This document shows, piece after piece, positions 41,032-51,160 of a stretch of DNA of 64,000 bases. The notes under the pieces were generated by a model. The model saw only the letters and a program-made list of their open reading frames with translations, had not been told where the DNA came from and made no database searches. The stretch is from Anabaena lutea FACHB-196 (GTDB lineage: Bacteria > Cyanobacteriota > Cyanobacteriia > Cyanobacteriales > Nostocaceae). Where the stretch lies: positions 168,705-232,704 of the forward strand of contig NZ_JACJST010000007.1 in the NCBI RefSeq assembly GCF_014698305.1, in the 5' to 3' direction. Numbering within the stretch: the stretch's first letter is position 1; every line of letters begins with the position of its first letter. The translations under genes were made by a program, and so were the position numbers.

Positions 41032-43182
41032 ATGAAATACCAGTTCGTTAAACAGCATAGTGAAGAGGATTGTGGCGCAGCTTGTCTGGCTGCGATTGCC
41101 AAATATTATGGGCATACTTTTACTCTCAACCACATCCGTGAAGCCGTAGGAACTGGGCAATTTGGAACCACTTTATTGGGTTTGAGACGGGGGGCAGAAA
41201 CACTGGGTTTCAATGCTAAACCAGTAAAAACTTCACCAGAAATTCTCGACCGAATTAATGAAGCACCACTACCAGCAATTATTCACTGGAAGGGGAATCA
41301 CTGGGTTATTTTATACGGTAAGAAAGGCAAAAATTTTCTAATTGCTGATCCCGCAGTAGGTATCCGTTATCTTTCTCAAAAAGATTTAGCAGAAGGTTGG
41401 ACAGATTGGTTGTTGCTGTTAATTGAACCAGATCCTACCCGATTTCTTGCCCAAAAAGATGATAAAGTTGGTGGCTTTTGGCGCTTTTTCAAACGCGTCT
41501 GGATTTATCGCGCCATTTTATTTCAAGCCTTACCGATCAATTTAATATTAGGTTTATTATCTTTAGCCTCCCCTTTCTTACTGCAAATTCTCACAGATGA
41601 TGTGCTGATTAGAGGCGATACAAAATTACTCACTACTATGGTAATTTCTGTAATAGTGATGAATTTGATTTCTAGTAGCCTTGCATTTATCCAATCTAAC
41701 TTGATTGCTCACTTTGCCCAACGCCTACAATTAGGGTTAGTTATGGAATTTGGACGGCAAATTCTCCGCTTACCTCTAAGTTATTATGAAGCTCGACGTA
41801 GTGGCGAAATCGTTAGTCGTTTGCAAGATATAGAGCAAATTAATCAGTTGGTCTCTCATCTCATAATCAGTTTACCTAGCAAATTTTTTATTGCGCTGAT
41901 TTCTCTAGGGTTCATGATTTTTTATAGCTGGAAACTTAGCGTTTTGGCTATATTTATAGCTATAGTTATGACCATATCTACAGTTATATTTCAGCCAAGT
42001 TTGCGGCAAAAAACTAGTGAAGTTTTAGTTACAGAAGCAGAAACACAGGGCGTTTTAGTAGAAACCTTTAAAGGCGCTCTAACTCTCAAAACAACTACAT
42101 CTGCACCGCAATTTTGGGATGAATTAGAGAGTAGATTTGGTCGTCTTGCTAATCTTACATTCCGCACCATCCAAATTGGAATTATTAATAATACTTTTTC
42201 TGGCTTTGTCTCGTCCATCGGGAGTATTATTTTACTTTGGTTCGGTGGTAATTTAGTGATTAATCCATCTGAATATTTAAGCATCGGGCAGCTTCTAGCA
42301 TTTAGCTCGATGAATGGTAATTTCTTGGCATTAATTAGCACTGTTATCAGTTTTGTTGAAGAATTTACTCGTGCGAAAACTGCCATAGAACGACTAACAG
42401 AAGTTATAGATGCCACTCCAGAAAATCAAGGTGATGGGAAAAAGCCTTTTGCACACATTCCCGAAGCTGCTGACATAATTTGTACAAATGTCAACTTTCA
42501 TTATGCTGGTCGCATTGACCTATTAGAAGACTTTTCTTTAACAATTCCTGGAGGTAAAGTTGTTGCAATTATTGGTAAATCTGGATGTGGTAAAAGTACC
42601 CTAGCGAAATTAATTTCTGGATTATATCAACTCCAGTCTGGCAATATCCGCATTGGACTTTATAACCTTCAAGACCTTTCTTTAGAATGTCTCCGTCAAC
42701 AGGTAGTTCTTGTTCCCCAAGATGCTCATTTTTGGAGTCGTTCTATTGTAGAAAATTTTCGGTTGGGAGCGCCTTACGTTACATTTGAGCAGATTGTCAG
42801 AGTTTGCCAAATTTCTGGTGCTGATGAATTTATCAGTAAACTTCCAGAAAAGTATCAAACTATTTTAGGCGAATTTGGTGCAAATATTTCTGGTGGTCAA
42901 CGTCAAAGATTAGCAATAGCTAGAGCTATTGTTACAGATCCACCAATTTTGATTTTAGATGAATCTACTGGTGGGCTTGACCCTGTGAGTGAGACACAAG
43001 TTTTAGATCAATTATTTAAGCATCGCCAAGGGAAAACAACTATTTTAATTACTCACCGTCCCAAGGTAATTAATCGTGCTGATTGGATAGTTTTACTAGA
43101 TCAGGGCAAATTAAAACTAGAAGGTATTTTGGATGACTTAAAAACCAAACCTGGTGATCATTTAGATTTTTTAATTCCATAA
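41032..43182 (+). CDS. Peptidase-containing ABC exporter (PCAT, C39 peptidase)
   Basis: The 716-aa exporter (from the ATG at 41032) combines an N-terminal C39 peptidase, six membrane spans (about 140-430) and an ATPase. The peptidase shows EEDCGAACL with catalytic Cys at 14, HW at His 90 and Asp 106 in IADPAVG. The ATPase has Walker A GKSGCGKST, signature ISGGQRQR, Walker B ILILDESTGGLDP and H-loop THRP. Such enzymes cut leader peptides after GG and export the core. It is 281 nt downstream of a GG-leader peptide gene and 23 nt upstream of an HlyD gene. An in-frame TTG 6 nt upstream is a less likely start. Confidence 0.95.
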   Translation: MKYQFVKQHSEEDCGAACLAAIAKYYGHTFTLNHIREAVGTGQFGTTLLGLRRGAETLGFNAKPVKTSPEILDRINEAPLPAIIHWKGNHWVILYGKKGKNFLIADPAVGIRYLSQKDLAEGWTDWLLLLIEPDPTRFLAQKDDKVGGFWRFFKRVWIYRAILFQALPINLILGLLSLASPFLLQILTDDVLIRGDTKLLTTMVISVIVMNLISSSLAFIQSNLIAHFAQRLQLGLVMEFGRQILRLPLSYYEARRSGEIVSRLQDIEQINQLVSHLIISLPSKFFIALISLGFMIFYSWKLSVLAIFIAIVMTISTVIFQPSLRQKTSEVLVTEAETQGVLVETFKGALTLKTTTSAPQFWDELESRFGRLANLTFRTIQIGIINNTFSGFVSSIGSIILLWFGGNLVINPSEYLSIGQLLAFSSMNGNFLALISTVISFVEEFTRAKTAIERLTEVIDATPENQGDGKKPFAHIPEAADIICTNVNFHYAGRIDLLEDFSLTIPGGKVVAIIGKSGCGKSTLAKLISGLYQLQSGNIRIGLYNLQDLSLECLRQQVVLVPQDAHFWSRSIVENFRLGAPYVTFEQIVRVCQISGADEFISKLPEKYQTILGEFGANISGGQRQRLAIARAIVTDPPILILDESTGGLDPVSETQVLDQLFKHRQGKTTILITHRPKVINRADWIVLLDQGKLKLEGILDDLKTKPGDHLDFLIP

Positions 43183-43205
43183 TTATTGATAATAATCAGG
43201 GAATA

Positions 43206-44600
43206 ATGAGCTATAATCACAATGAAAAAGTTATCTCCTCATGGGAAAATAATGACTTTCTTCCTCCTATTAGTTTTTGGACATCGTTGGCGGGAATTTT
43301 TCTCCTTAGCACTGTTGCTACTGGAATTACCCTCTCTTCATGGGTCAAATATAATGTCACGGTGAAAGCTGCTGCAACTGTCCGTCCTACAGGTGAAATT
43401 CGTGTGGTACAACCAGAAATAGAAGGCGCTATTAAAAGTATTTTGGTGAAAGAAAATCAGGTAGTTAAAATGGGAGATGTCATTGCCAATCTTGATACGG
43501 ATGAATTGCTAATCAAAAAGAGCCAATTACAAATTAATATACAACAACGGAAGTTACAAACAATCCAAATTGATGCCCAGATTCGTATTTTAGATGGTCA
43601 AATTTTAGCAGAACAAACATTTATAGAACGGACTATTGCTTCAGCAAAAGTCGATTTGTTACGCAATGAACGCGAATACCAAGAAAAGCAAATTAATACT
43701 CAAAATGAATTTCTTTCATCGCAGGCAAGTTTGCAAAAAGCCAGGACAGATTTAGAAAAGGCTGAAGCTGATTTAGCATTTGCTCAGATAGATAGCGATC
43801 GCTATAACCAATTGTCAGAAATTGGAGCTATTGGGCGGCGAGAATTTGAGCAGAAACTATTGGTTGTTAAGCAGTCAAAATTAACGCTACAAGCAGTACA
43901 AAGATCTTTTGAAATAGCTGCAATCAAAGTTAAATCAGCTAAGGTTGCAGTTAATCCAACTACAGCAATGGTGAGGATAGCACAAGAACGTATCGCTCAA
44001 GAAACTGCTAAAGGTCAAGCCAGTATCTCTACTTTAAAAAAAGAAAAACAAGCATTAATTGAAAGACGCGTTGAATTACTAACCCAACTTAATCAATCTC
44101 AAAAAGAACTCCAGCAACTAGAAAAGCAACTAAAAAAAAGTATTATTATTGCCACTAGTAATGGGATCATTTTCAAGCTGAATTTGCGAAATGCTGGTCA
44201 AGTAGTCCGTACTAGCGAATCTATTGCTGAAATTGTGCCTAATAATGCTTCTTTAGTGATTAAAGCTATGATTCCTACGGCTGACATTCAAAAGGTGGCT
44301 GTAAATCAAGAAGTGCAACTGCGTTTTGATGCCTGTCCCTATCCAGATTATGGCACTCTTAAAGGTGTTGTCAAAGCCATTTCTCCAGACGTAATCACAA
44401 CTCAAGGTAATGATACTGCCCAAACATCTTCTAGTAGCTACTTTGAAGCAACTATTCAACCTGAAAGACTTGAATTTGGTACTACACATCATCAATGTCA
44501 TATTCAATCAGGAATGGAAGTAAAAGCTGACATTATTTCTAGAGAAGAAACTGCATTGAAATTTATTCTGAGAAAGGCAAGGTTAATTACTGATTTATGA
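43206..44600 (+). CDS. HlyD-family membrane fusion protein
   Basis: The 464-aa adaptor has one membrane span near residues 25-48 (FWTSLAGIFLLSTVATGITLS), a periplasmic hairpin coiled coil (residues about 95-300, for example LQINIQQRKLQTIQIDAQIRIL and QSQKELQQLEKQLKK) and lipoyl-like halves (GAIKSILVKENQVVKMGDVIANLD). It connects the PCAT exporter to an outer-membrane channel such as TolC, which is not encoded here. It starts 23 nt after the exporter, so both belong to one transcript. Length is normal for the family. Confidence 0.93.
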   Translation: MSYNHNEKVISSWENNDFLPPISFWTSLAGIFLLSTVATGITLSSWVKYNVTVKAAATVRPTGEIRVVQPEIEGAIKSILVKENQVVKMGDVIANLDTDELLIKKSQLQINIQQRKLQTIQIDAQIRILDGQILAEQTFIERTIASAKVDLLRNEREYQEKQINTQNEFLSSQASLQKARTDLEKAEADLAFAQIDSDRYNQLSEIGAIGRREFEQKLLVVKQSKLTLQAVQRSFEIAAIKVKSAKVAVNPTTAMVRIAQERIAQETAKGQASISTLKKEKQALIERRVELLTQLNQSQKELQQLEKQLKKSIIIATSNGIIFKLNLRNAGQVVRTSESIAEIVPNNASLVIKAMIPTADIQKVAVNQEVQLRFDACPYPDYGTLKGVVKAISPDVITTQGNDTAQTSSSSYFEATIQPERLEFGTTHHQCHIQSGMEVKADIISREETALKFILRKARLITDL

Positions 44601-44736
44601 GTAATTATCAATGTTATGTATTGTGAAATCCAATACAAGTAGATTTTTTAGATTAAACAACCAGTCAAAAAAAGGCGCTAGATGTGAGTAAATAAATTAA
44701 TACTGAATTATTCAAGTCATAACCATTCTAAAGTTT

Positions 44737-45384
44737 ATGACATCTGAACTAATGATTCAAAAAGCATTACAGTGGTGGTCTTATAGACAATCTATAAAGC
44801 TATTTTTGGAAGCTGAAAAAATCCGAGATGGCTTATTACAAGAATCTTTCACTATACGTCGCAGTTTAGATATATTGACGACAGATAATTTGAGTTTGTC
44901 AATCGATGGAATTCAAGAGTGTATCAAAAAAGTTGATAATTTTCATCACTCTTTAGTACAATTGAGCGACCGCTTATGTCCAACATTTATTCAAGATAGT
45001 TTACCTTTATCTATTGAGTACTTATTACAACCTTGGCTATCCTCCCATCCCCACTTATATTTTCATATTGATATGCCAGATTACTGGCGACATGAACCCA
45101 CTGAATACAGCTTAATAATTTTAAGATTTTTAGAAGAATTACTGATAATAGCTTTACCAGAAGCTGAACTTTCAATCGCTGTTTTTCTCTATATTAAATT
45201 AAAACAGATAGGAAATATGGGGCAATTGGTGGTAAAAATTTCCTATCCTGATATATCTACTCTTATTTTTCATTCCCAGTTACCTGAATTAGAATATCTT
45301 TACCATATCTTTAAGTTTTTAATATCCGGTAGATGCTTGTACTATCAGAGGAATCTTCGGTCATTTTGGCATTTTTATTGGTAA
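44737..45384 (+). CDS. Degenerate histidine-kinase-like protein (phospho-acceptor His replaced by Arg)
   Basis: A 215-aa protein whose order of segments follows NarL-family sensor kinases but lacks their key residues. The dimerisation motif normally read LHDGLLQ is IRDGLLQ here (Arg at residue 30 in the His place). The middle LSDRLCPTFIQDSLPLSIEYLLQPWL resembles the linker before the ATPase domain. The ATPase-domain region has no Asn-box Asn, no DxGxG motif (VVKISYPDIST) and a truncated end, so ATP binding is unlikely. A scaffold or regulator for the neighbouring kinase is inferred. It starts 136 nt after the HlyD gene on the same strand. Confidence 0.7.
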   Translation: MTSELMIQKALQWWSYRQSIKLFLEAEKIRDGLLQESFTIRRSLDILTTDNLSLSIDGIQECIKKVDNFHHSLVQLSDRLCPTFIQDSLPLSIEYLLQPWLSSHPHLYFHIDMPDYWRHEPTEYSLIILRFLEELLIIALPEAELSIAVFLYIKLKQIGNMGQLVVKISYPDISTLIFHSQLPELEYLYHIFKFLISGRCLYYQRNLRSFWHFYW

Positions 45385-45572
45385 GTATTTTACATGACTA
45401 ATTAACTAACAGTATGCCAGATGTTCTGTCAGTGAAATATATGATAAATACTCAACTAACTCTAACTAAAAATAGTTGATTTTCAGAAAAGAAAGGTAGT
45501 AATTAAAACTTCGATTAGCGCTAACTTATAAATTCAGGGTCATACACCTCATAGTCTATCAACTAGAAGTAA

Positions 45573-45605
45573 TAAAATCTAAATAAAATCTAGTAGAATC
45601 TAATT
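45573..45605 (+). promoter_or_regulatory. Three 11-bp phased direct repeats upstream of the response regulator
   Basis: TAAAATCTAAA, TAAAATCTAGT and AGAATCTAATT follow one another exactly 11 bp apart, on one face of the helix. The array ends 66 nt before the regulator's ATG (45672). This is where a LuxR-type regulator could bind and control its own operon. The bases are AT-rich and the repeats imperfect, so chance must be tested. Confidence 0.5.
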
Positions 45606-45671
45606 AATTGATATTCATAGTGGTCAATTAAACAATACTGATGTGTTTCTTTATCAGGGTGTTTGTTAAAT

Positions 45672-46349
45672 ATGAAACAAATTTTATCAGCAAAGGAATT
45701 GCTGAAAATTATCGTAGTTGATGACCATGAATCAGTTTTAAGTGGGACAGTTGATATCCTCAGAAAAAACTATCCTAGGGCTGAGTTTATAACTGCTATA
45801 AATGCTAATAATACTCTTGAGCAAGTTACTAGCTTACAACCTGATCTAATAGTTATGGATCTTTCTATTCCAGAAGGTCTGGAAATGAATGCAAGACCGG
45901 ATAACGGTATTAAACTTCTGAAAATTTTGATGGAAAGATATCCCCATTTGAATATTGTTGTCCAAAGCGCTCATGTGAGAACATTGATACGTATTCGGCT
46001 AGATATTGATAGTCATAAAGGAGGATTTACTATTGCTGATAAAAGTCTTTCTAGCCAGGAAATGTTAACAAGAGTTGATTGGGCATTACAGGGATTAACC
46101 CATACAAAAGATATCAGCAGAATTCACTTAGGATTAGAGGTTAAACCAGAGTGGCTAAAGGTACTGACTCTAGCATTTGAGGAAGGATTACAAGATAAAT
46201 CAATAGCTGAGAAGATGTGTATATCTGAACGCATGGTACGTCATTATTGGAGCAAGCTACAAGATGCATTAAATGTTTACCCTGAAGAAGGGAAAAATAT
46301 CCGTATTCAAACTGAAATGCAAGCAAGAGAAAAAGGCTTAATTGATTAA
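45672..46349 (+). CDS. LuxR/NarL-type response regulator
   Basis: The 225-aa regulator has a receiver domain (IIVVDDHESV with acidic pair 17-18, VMDLSIPEG with Asp 63 as phospho-acceptor, and Lys in IADKSLSS). It also has a C-terminal LuxR HTH (residues about 165-200, FEEGLQDKSIAEKMCISERMVRHYWSKLQDAL). The receiver has a small insertion near residues 68-78 (EGLEMNARPDNG). I chose the ATG at 45672 over a TTG 9 nt upstream. A sensor kinase follows after 45 nt; a degenerate kinase-like gene precedes. It probably controls the peptide locus and/or its own expression. Confidence 0.9.
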   Translation: MKQILSAKELLKIIVVDDHESVLSGTVDILRKNYPRAEFITAINANNTLEQVTSLQPDLIVMDLSIPEGLEMNARPDNGIKLLKILMERYPHLNIVVQSAHVRTLIRIRLDIDSHKGGFTIADKSLSSQEMLTRVDWALQGLTHTKDISRIHLGLEVKPEWLKVLTLAFEEGLQDKSIAEKMCISERMVRHYWSKLQDALNVYPEEGKNIRIQTEMQAREKGLID

Positions 46350-46394
46350 TTATCAATATCAAATAATGAAATCTTCAGACTAGATATAAAGCTT

Positions 46395-47348
46395 ATGCAG
46401 GTGAAAGTTGGTAAAACACTTAAAGAGCAATGGGAATATAGTTGGATTTTCTGGTGGTGTATTTTAGAAATTGCTACTGCTAGACTGATGAAATCTCCAC
46501 TAGAAAGTATTATAGTTATTAGTATCGCCACCTCTAGTCTAGTTAGCATTGGGCATTTACTTTTAAATGAGAGTATTTTGGTTTCAATATTTCCAGCAAG
46601 TTTAATTTTTGTGATCAATTCTATAACCATCACAGCTTTTTATCAATATGATCAAGCTGTTAGGTCAGGAATTAAAGCTAGGCAAACTATCATTGAAATT
46701 ACATTTGAAACAATTCACAACGGACCACTTCAAAACCTAGATAGGGTTTTGAGACTAGTGAAAGGACAAGATTTACCAATTCAAAAATTGCTACCTGAAC
46801 TGGAAAAAGAACTACATAAATTAAACCAAGATATACGAGGAATTTATGAGTTTTGGGAACAGGAAACTCTCACCGGTGGACCTAGTCTTTACTTAGGAAA
46901 CAGTATAATTATAAATTTGCAAGACCCTCTCCATGAAATTCTCTATCAAGTTTATAGCTATACCTTGGAGAGAGATTTTCCTTGCTTTAAAACTCTCAAG
47001 CTGAAAATCCGCACCTTTGAACCTATAGATGAAAGAAATTTGACCCTTGAAAACAAGCGAGGACTCTGCCGATTTCTGGAAGAAGCTTTGTGTAATGTGG
47101 GCAAACACGCTATAGGAGTCACCTGTCTCCAAGTCGCTTCCTCTTCATCTGCCGGCTGCTATACATTAAGGATTATAGATGATGGTTTGGGAGTTAACTC
47201 TTCCAGGGAAGGTCGGGGAACGCAACAGTTTAAACATTTAGCACGACAAATTAAAGGTAAATTTCGACGGGTTCCCCTTTCTCCTCAGGGAACTCTTTGT
47301 GAACTCTCTTGGAATGAGACAAATTTTTTCAGAATTCTAGATTGCTAA
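46395..47348 (+). CDS. Membrane sensor histidine kinase (NarL/DesK-like)
   Basis: The 317-aa kinase has an N-terminal membrane region of about three hydrophobic segments (residues about 15-85, for example LESIIVISIATSSLVSIGHLL) and no large sensor domain. The HisKA_3-type motif is IHNGPLQ with His 108 as phospho-acceptor. The ATPase has N-box EEALCNVGKHA, G1 box IIDDGLGVNSS and G2-like GRGTQQFKHLARQIKGKF. It should phosphorylate the response regulator encoded 45 nt upstream. The small membrane domain suggests sensing of a membrane-associated or small molecule; the locus's own peptide is a natural candidate (inference). Confidence 0.9.
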   Translation: MQVKVGKTLKEQWEYSWIFWWCILEIATARLMKSPLESIIVISIATSSLVSIGHLLLNESILVSIFPASLIFVINSITITAFYQYDQAVRSGIKARQTIIEITFETIHNGPLQNLDRVLRLVKGQDLPIQKLLPELEKELHKLNQDIRGIYEFWEQETLTGGPSLYLGNSIIINLQDPLHEILYQVYSYTLERDFPCFKTLKLKIRTFEPIDERNLTLENKRGLCRFLEEALCNVGKHAIGVTCLQVASSSSAGCYTLRIIDDGLGVNSSREGRGTQQFKHLARQIKGKFRRVPLSPQGTLCELSWNETNFFRILDC

Positions 47349-47459
47349 AGGCAGAGTGGGTAGCTTCTGAATATATTGTGAGTTATCACAAGACTTTCGC
47401 CAAAAAATAGAGCAACTTTACTATTTAATTTCATAAAGTTTCTCTTTGTGAATTGTAGT

Positions 47460-47543
47460 TACAGCAGGAGTCAGGAGTAAAACTGGCTTGGTGTCTAGGT
47501 TTCAATTTTAATTCTGTATCTCATTGATCTGCAATCTGCTGTA
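47460..47543 (-). repeat. TACAGCAG-ended element, copy 1 (84 bp)
   Basis: Ends TACAGCAG and CTGCTGTA. The interior in reverse matches 52507-52602 and the outer parts of 56661-56891 (GATTGCAGATCAATGAGGTACAG and GCCAGTTTTACTCC stretches). It separates the sensor kinase gene from the DM13 gene. No coding function is seen. Confidence 0.75.
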
Positions 47544-47558
47544 GTTTTTGATTAACTT

Positions 47559-48089
47559 TTAACTGCTCAAATTAGCAGCGCCAAAAGTAGCATTAAACTT
47601 GCGACACCAGATAGCAGCAGATTTGTAGTCTCCTAATTTGATGTTTTGAGGAATGGAATATGTTTGAGCGCCACTATATTTTTGTAAGGGAGCAAGGACA
47701 ACGTAGTCTCCTTTTTTTAAGGGATAGGATGGTGGCTTAGTTGAATTAATTACGTTACCTGAACGATGCAAAATTACTACCAAATCCGGCCCTGATTCAG
47801 AGGTTTTAAATGATTTCTCAAGCTCTAGAAATGATTTACCGTTTTTAGTAGTAATACGAACTTTCCCTTGAGTTGTATGTTCTCCAGAAACAAATGTACC
47901 TGACTTCATAGCAGTTGAATCTGGAGATTGTGCTGACTGGGCTATAGGTTGAGCCTGAGTTGAAGATCCGGGAATAGATGCATTCACAGCTATAGGACTT
48001 TGATTAGTCTGGTTATTTGATACTTCGCGAACGCAGCCAACTATAACAAGAGAAGACAAGCCCAGTATGAATAAATTTCTTAAGTTCAT
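47559..48089 (-). CDS. DM13-domain lipoprotein
   Basis: The 176-aa product has a lipoprotein signal (LSSLVIVGC with the lipobox Cys at about residue 19), a Ser/Thr/Gln-rich linker and a C-terminal DM13 domain (residues about 65-170, GTFVSGEHTTQGKVRITTKNG, GPDLVVILHR, YSIPQNIKLGDYKSAAIWCRKFNATFGAA). DM13 is thought to serve redox or extracellular functions and often includes the conserved Cys seen in AIWCRKF. The family is common in cyanobacteria; its precise role is unknown. Confidence 0.88.
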   Translation of the reverse strand: MNLRNLFILGLSSLVIVGCVREVSNNQTNQSPIAVNASIPGSSTQAQPIAQSAQSPDSTAMKSGTFVSGEHTTQGKVRITTKNGKSFLELEKSFKTSESGPDLVVILHRSGNVINSTKPPSYPLKKGDYVVLAPLQKYSGAQTYSIPQNIKLGDYKSAAIWCRKFNATFGAANLSS

Positions 48090-48673
48090 AATTTTAATTC
48101 CTCAATACATTAATCAGCAATATAGCTCTTAGTTTGAACTTTAAACTGATTGTTGCTTAAATAATTTATCTTAAGATTATAGATACATAAGGATTGATAT
48201 CTAAAAAACTGATATTTTACTGAGAAAGTTCTTACAGATTTCTCAGCCAAATTTAAATTTTTAGGTAATGTAAAAAAATTCTAAGCTTCGTCATAACTAA
48301 GCGGTAGTAGGTTGGGACTTGAATTATAAATCCCCAAACCTGTAATCATCGTTGTTTTCAGCCAGGATAATTTGCAACTATAGTTGTGATTCAGCCTTAA
48401 TCTTGGTTCAGAAAAATTGGGATAAAGTAGCCTGAAATCATTACACTATAAACGGTTCAGTTTTTTTGATGATTGGGAAGTGCGATCGCCCTGCCATCCT
48501 CTCTCTTCATCCTCTTTTTTTTGGCGAAGGTATTGTTATCATGGAGAAATTATAATATTTTGGCATTTTGCCCCTTCTCAGGTGGCTTATTGGTGAACGT
48601 AGATTTGCTCAACAACCATGTCACTATAGGGGATAAATCCTCATATTGAGCAAGAGAAAGGCTAAAAAACGCT
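48090..48673. other. Intergenic region upstream of rnz, no gene seen
   Basis: The first half is AT-rich and next to the DM13 gene's start; the second half precedes rnz and has one HIP1-like GCGATCGC at 48483. I see neither an open frame of convincing start nor an RNA gene. Because it is long for this genome, a small RNA or long leader cannot be excluded. Confidence 0.45.
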
Positions 48674-49636
48674 GTGCAGATAACATTTTTAGGGACGAGT
48701 TCCGGAGTACCTACAAGATCACGTAATGTTTCCAGTGTCGCACTGAGATTACCGCAACGGGCAGAACTGTGGTTATTCGACTGCGGTGAAGGTACTCAGC
48801 ATCAAATTTTGCGAAGTGACCTGAAAATTAGCCAACTCTCCCGAATTTTTATCACCCATATGCACGGTGATCACATCTTTGGCTTGATGGGACTGCTTGC
48901 CAGTTGCGGTTTAGCTGGTAATGTAAAACGAGTTGATATCTATGGCCCATCTGGGTTAAATGAATACCTACAAGCGGCTTTACGTTACTCCCACACCCAC
49001 TTTTCTTACCCAGTCAAGGTACATACAGTCCATCCTGGGGTAATTTATGAAGACGATGAGTTTATCGTTAGTTGTGGTCTTTTGCATCACCGCATTACAG
49101 CTTTTGGTTATCGCGTAGCCGAAAAAGATCGACCAGGACGTTTTGATGTCGAAAAGGCTAAAGAATTGCAAATCCCTTCCGGCCCCATTTACGGGAAACT
49201 CAAGCGCGGTGAAACAGTCACCCTTGCAGATGGACGAGTGATTCATGGCGACCAATTGTGTGGAAATACGGAAATTGGCCGGAAAATGGCCTATTGTACA
49301 GACACTATTTATTGTGATGGTGCAGTGCAATTAGCACAAGATGCGGATGTGTTAATTCACGAAGCTACCTTTGCTCATCAGGATGCAGATATGGCTTTTC
49401 AAAGATTGCACTCTACAAGCACAATGGCAGCACAAACAGCTTATGCAGCTGGGGTAAATCGATTACTTATGACTCATTTTAGTCCTCGCTATGCGCCAGG
49501 AAATGACATTGAGTTAAAAGATTTACTTCGAGAAGCCCGTGCTATTTTTCCGAAAACGGAAATGGCTCATGATTTTATGATCTATGACGTACCCAGACGG
49601 CGGGAAATTGACTCAAAAAGTACAATTCATAATTGA
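48674..49636 (+). CDS. rnz: Ribonuclease Z
   Basis: Endonuclease that trims the 3' ends of tRNA precursors. The 320-aa product has the zinc-binding HxHxDH motif in FITHMHGDHIFG (His near residue 63), the GTSSGVPTRSRNVSS start and the C-terminal LLMTHFSPRY. It begins with GTG at 48674; this is the usual family start (MQITFLGTSSG). It suits a genome where CCA is not encoded in the tRNA, as for the tRNA-Cys here. Confidence 0.97.
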   Translation: MQITFLGTSSGVPTRSRNVSSVALRLPQRAELWLFDCGEGTQHQILRSDLKISQLSRIFITHMHGDHIFGLMGLLASCGLAGNVKRVDIYGPSGLNEYLQAALRYSHTHFSYPVKVHTVHPGVIYEDDEFIVSCGLLHHRITAFGYRVAEKDRPGRFDVEKAKELQIPSGPIYGKLKRGETVTLADGRVIHGDQLCGNTEIGRKMAYCTDTIYCDGAVQLAQDADVLIHEATFAHQDADMAFQRLHSTSTMAAQTAYAAGVNRLLMTHFSPRYAPGNDIELKDLLREARAIFPKTEMAHDFMIYDVPRRREIDSKSTIHN

Positions 49637-50136
<500 letters not shown>

Positions 50137-51138
50137 TTAGAAATTCATTTCAGCAGCTTGGACTTTTTCCACCTGCTTCTTCTTCAGTACCAACATCACT
50201 TGTGCTAACATCACCAAACAGATGAAAGCCACTAACCATGAGACTCTGGAACTGTCTTGGAGGACGATTTCTGCATCTTTTTGACCGAAACCACCGACGT
50301 TAGGATTCACGGTAAGAGCATCACCAGATGCAACTGTTTGTCCTTCCGAAACAATCAGGTCTGGTCCTGCGGGAACTGTATCATTAACAACTTCACCAGC
50401 TTCAGTTTTGATGCTGACTACATATTTAACATTACCGTCTTCACCTTCTTCTTTGGCAATCTTGCTAATTGTGCCAGCAGCAGAAGCGTTGTAAATGTTG
50501 TTATTGCTCTTTTCACCTGTGGGGTAAACTTGTCCACGTCCCCGGTTTCCACCTACATGAACGGAATATTTGCCGAAGTGGATACTCTTGTCGGTTGCGG
50601 GGTTAGGTGAAAGAACAGGGAAGACGATTTCTTGATATTGTTCGCCGGGTAATGGTCCAACGATGACAATATTGTCTTTTTCTTCACCGTAGGGTTGGAA
50701 GTAAACATCGCCTACTTCTTCTTTCAGTTCTTCAGAAATGCGGTCTTCTGGTGCAATTTTGAAGCCTTGAGGCAACATTAATACAGCACCGACATTCAAG
50801 CCAACTTTAGAACCATCAGCACCTACTTGCTGCGCGCTGGTGTCGTAGGGAATTTTGACAATCGCTTTAAATACGGTGTCAGGTAATACCGATTGGGGTA
50901 CTTCCACTTCTGTGGGTTTGGCTGCTAGGTGACAGTTAGCGCAAACAATCCGCCCTGTTGGTTCGCGAGGGGTTTCAGGATAGGCGGCTTGCGCCCAGAA
51001 GGGATAAGCAGCAGCGGTTTGGGGTAGGGCTAAATCGCTGGTGAAGAAAAAGGTCAGGGTAGCGATCGCTATCAGCAATGAGTTTACCATTGCTTTAGCA
51101 ATGCGAGTTAACCTCGCAGGTGTACAGGCGTTTCTCAT
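50137..51138 (-). CDS. petA: Cytochrome f, PetA
   Basis: Cytochrome f of the b6f complex, which passes electrons from the Rieske protein to plastocyanin or cytochrome c6. The 333-aa product has a signal peptide (cleavage before [10 protein letters not shown], where the N-terminal Tyr ligates the heme), CANCH for covalent heme attachment and a C-terminal membrane span ([22 protein letters not shown]). It follows petC on the same strand after 165 nt that hold two heptamer arrays. Confidence 0.98.
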   Translation of the reverse strand: MRNACTPARLTRIAKAMVNSLLIAIATLTFFFTSDLALPQTAAAYPFWAQAAYPETPREPTGRIVCANCHLAAKPTEVEVPQSVLPDTVFKAIVKIPYDTSAQQVGADGSKVGLNVGAVLMLPQGFKIAPEDRISEELKEEVGDVYFQPYGEEKDNIVIVGPLPGEQYQEIVFPVLSPNPATDKSIHFGKYSVHVGGNRGRGQVYPTGEKSNNNIYNASAAGTISKIAKEEGEDGNVKYVVSIKTEAGEVVNDTVPAGPDLIVSEGQTVASGDALTVNPNVGGFGQKDAEIVLQDSSRVSWLVAFICLVMLAQVMLVLKKKQVEKVQAAEMNF

Positions 51139-51160
51139 CTCTATAAAGTCATTAGTCAGT

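Noticed and set aside
41032..43182. Exporter as HetC (heterocyst development exporter)
   Set aside because: HetC is about 1,000 aa with a long N-terminal region; this protein is 716 aa with a plain C39-TM-ATPase layout.
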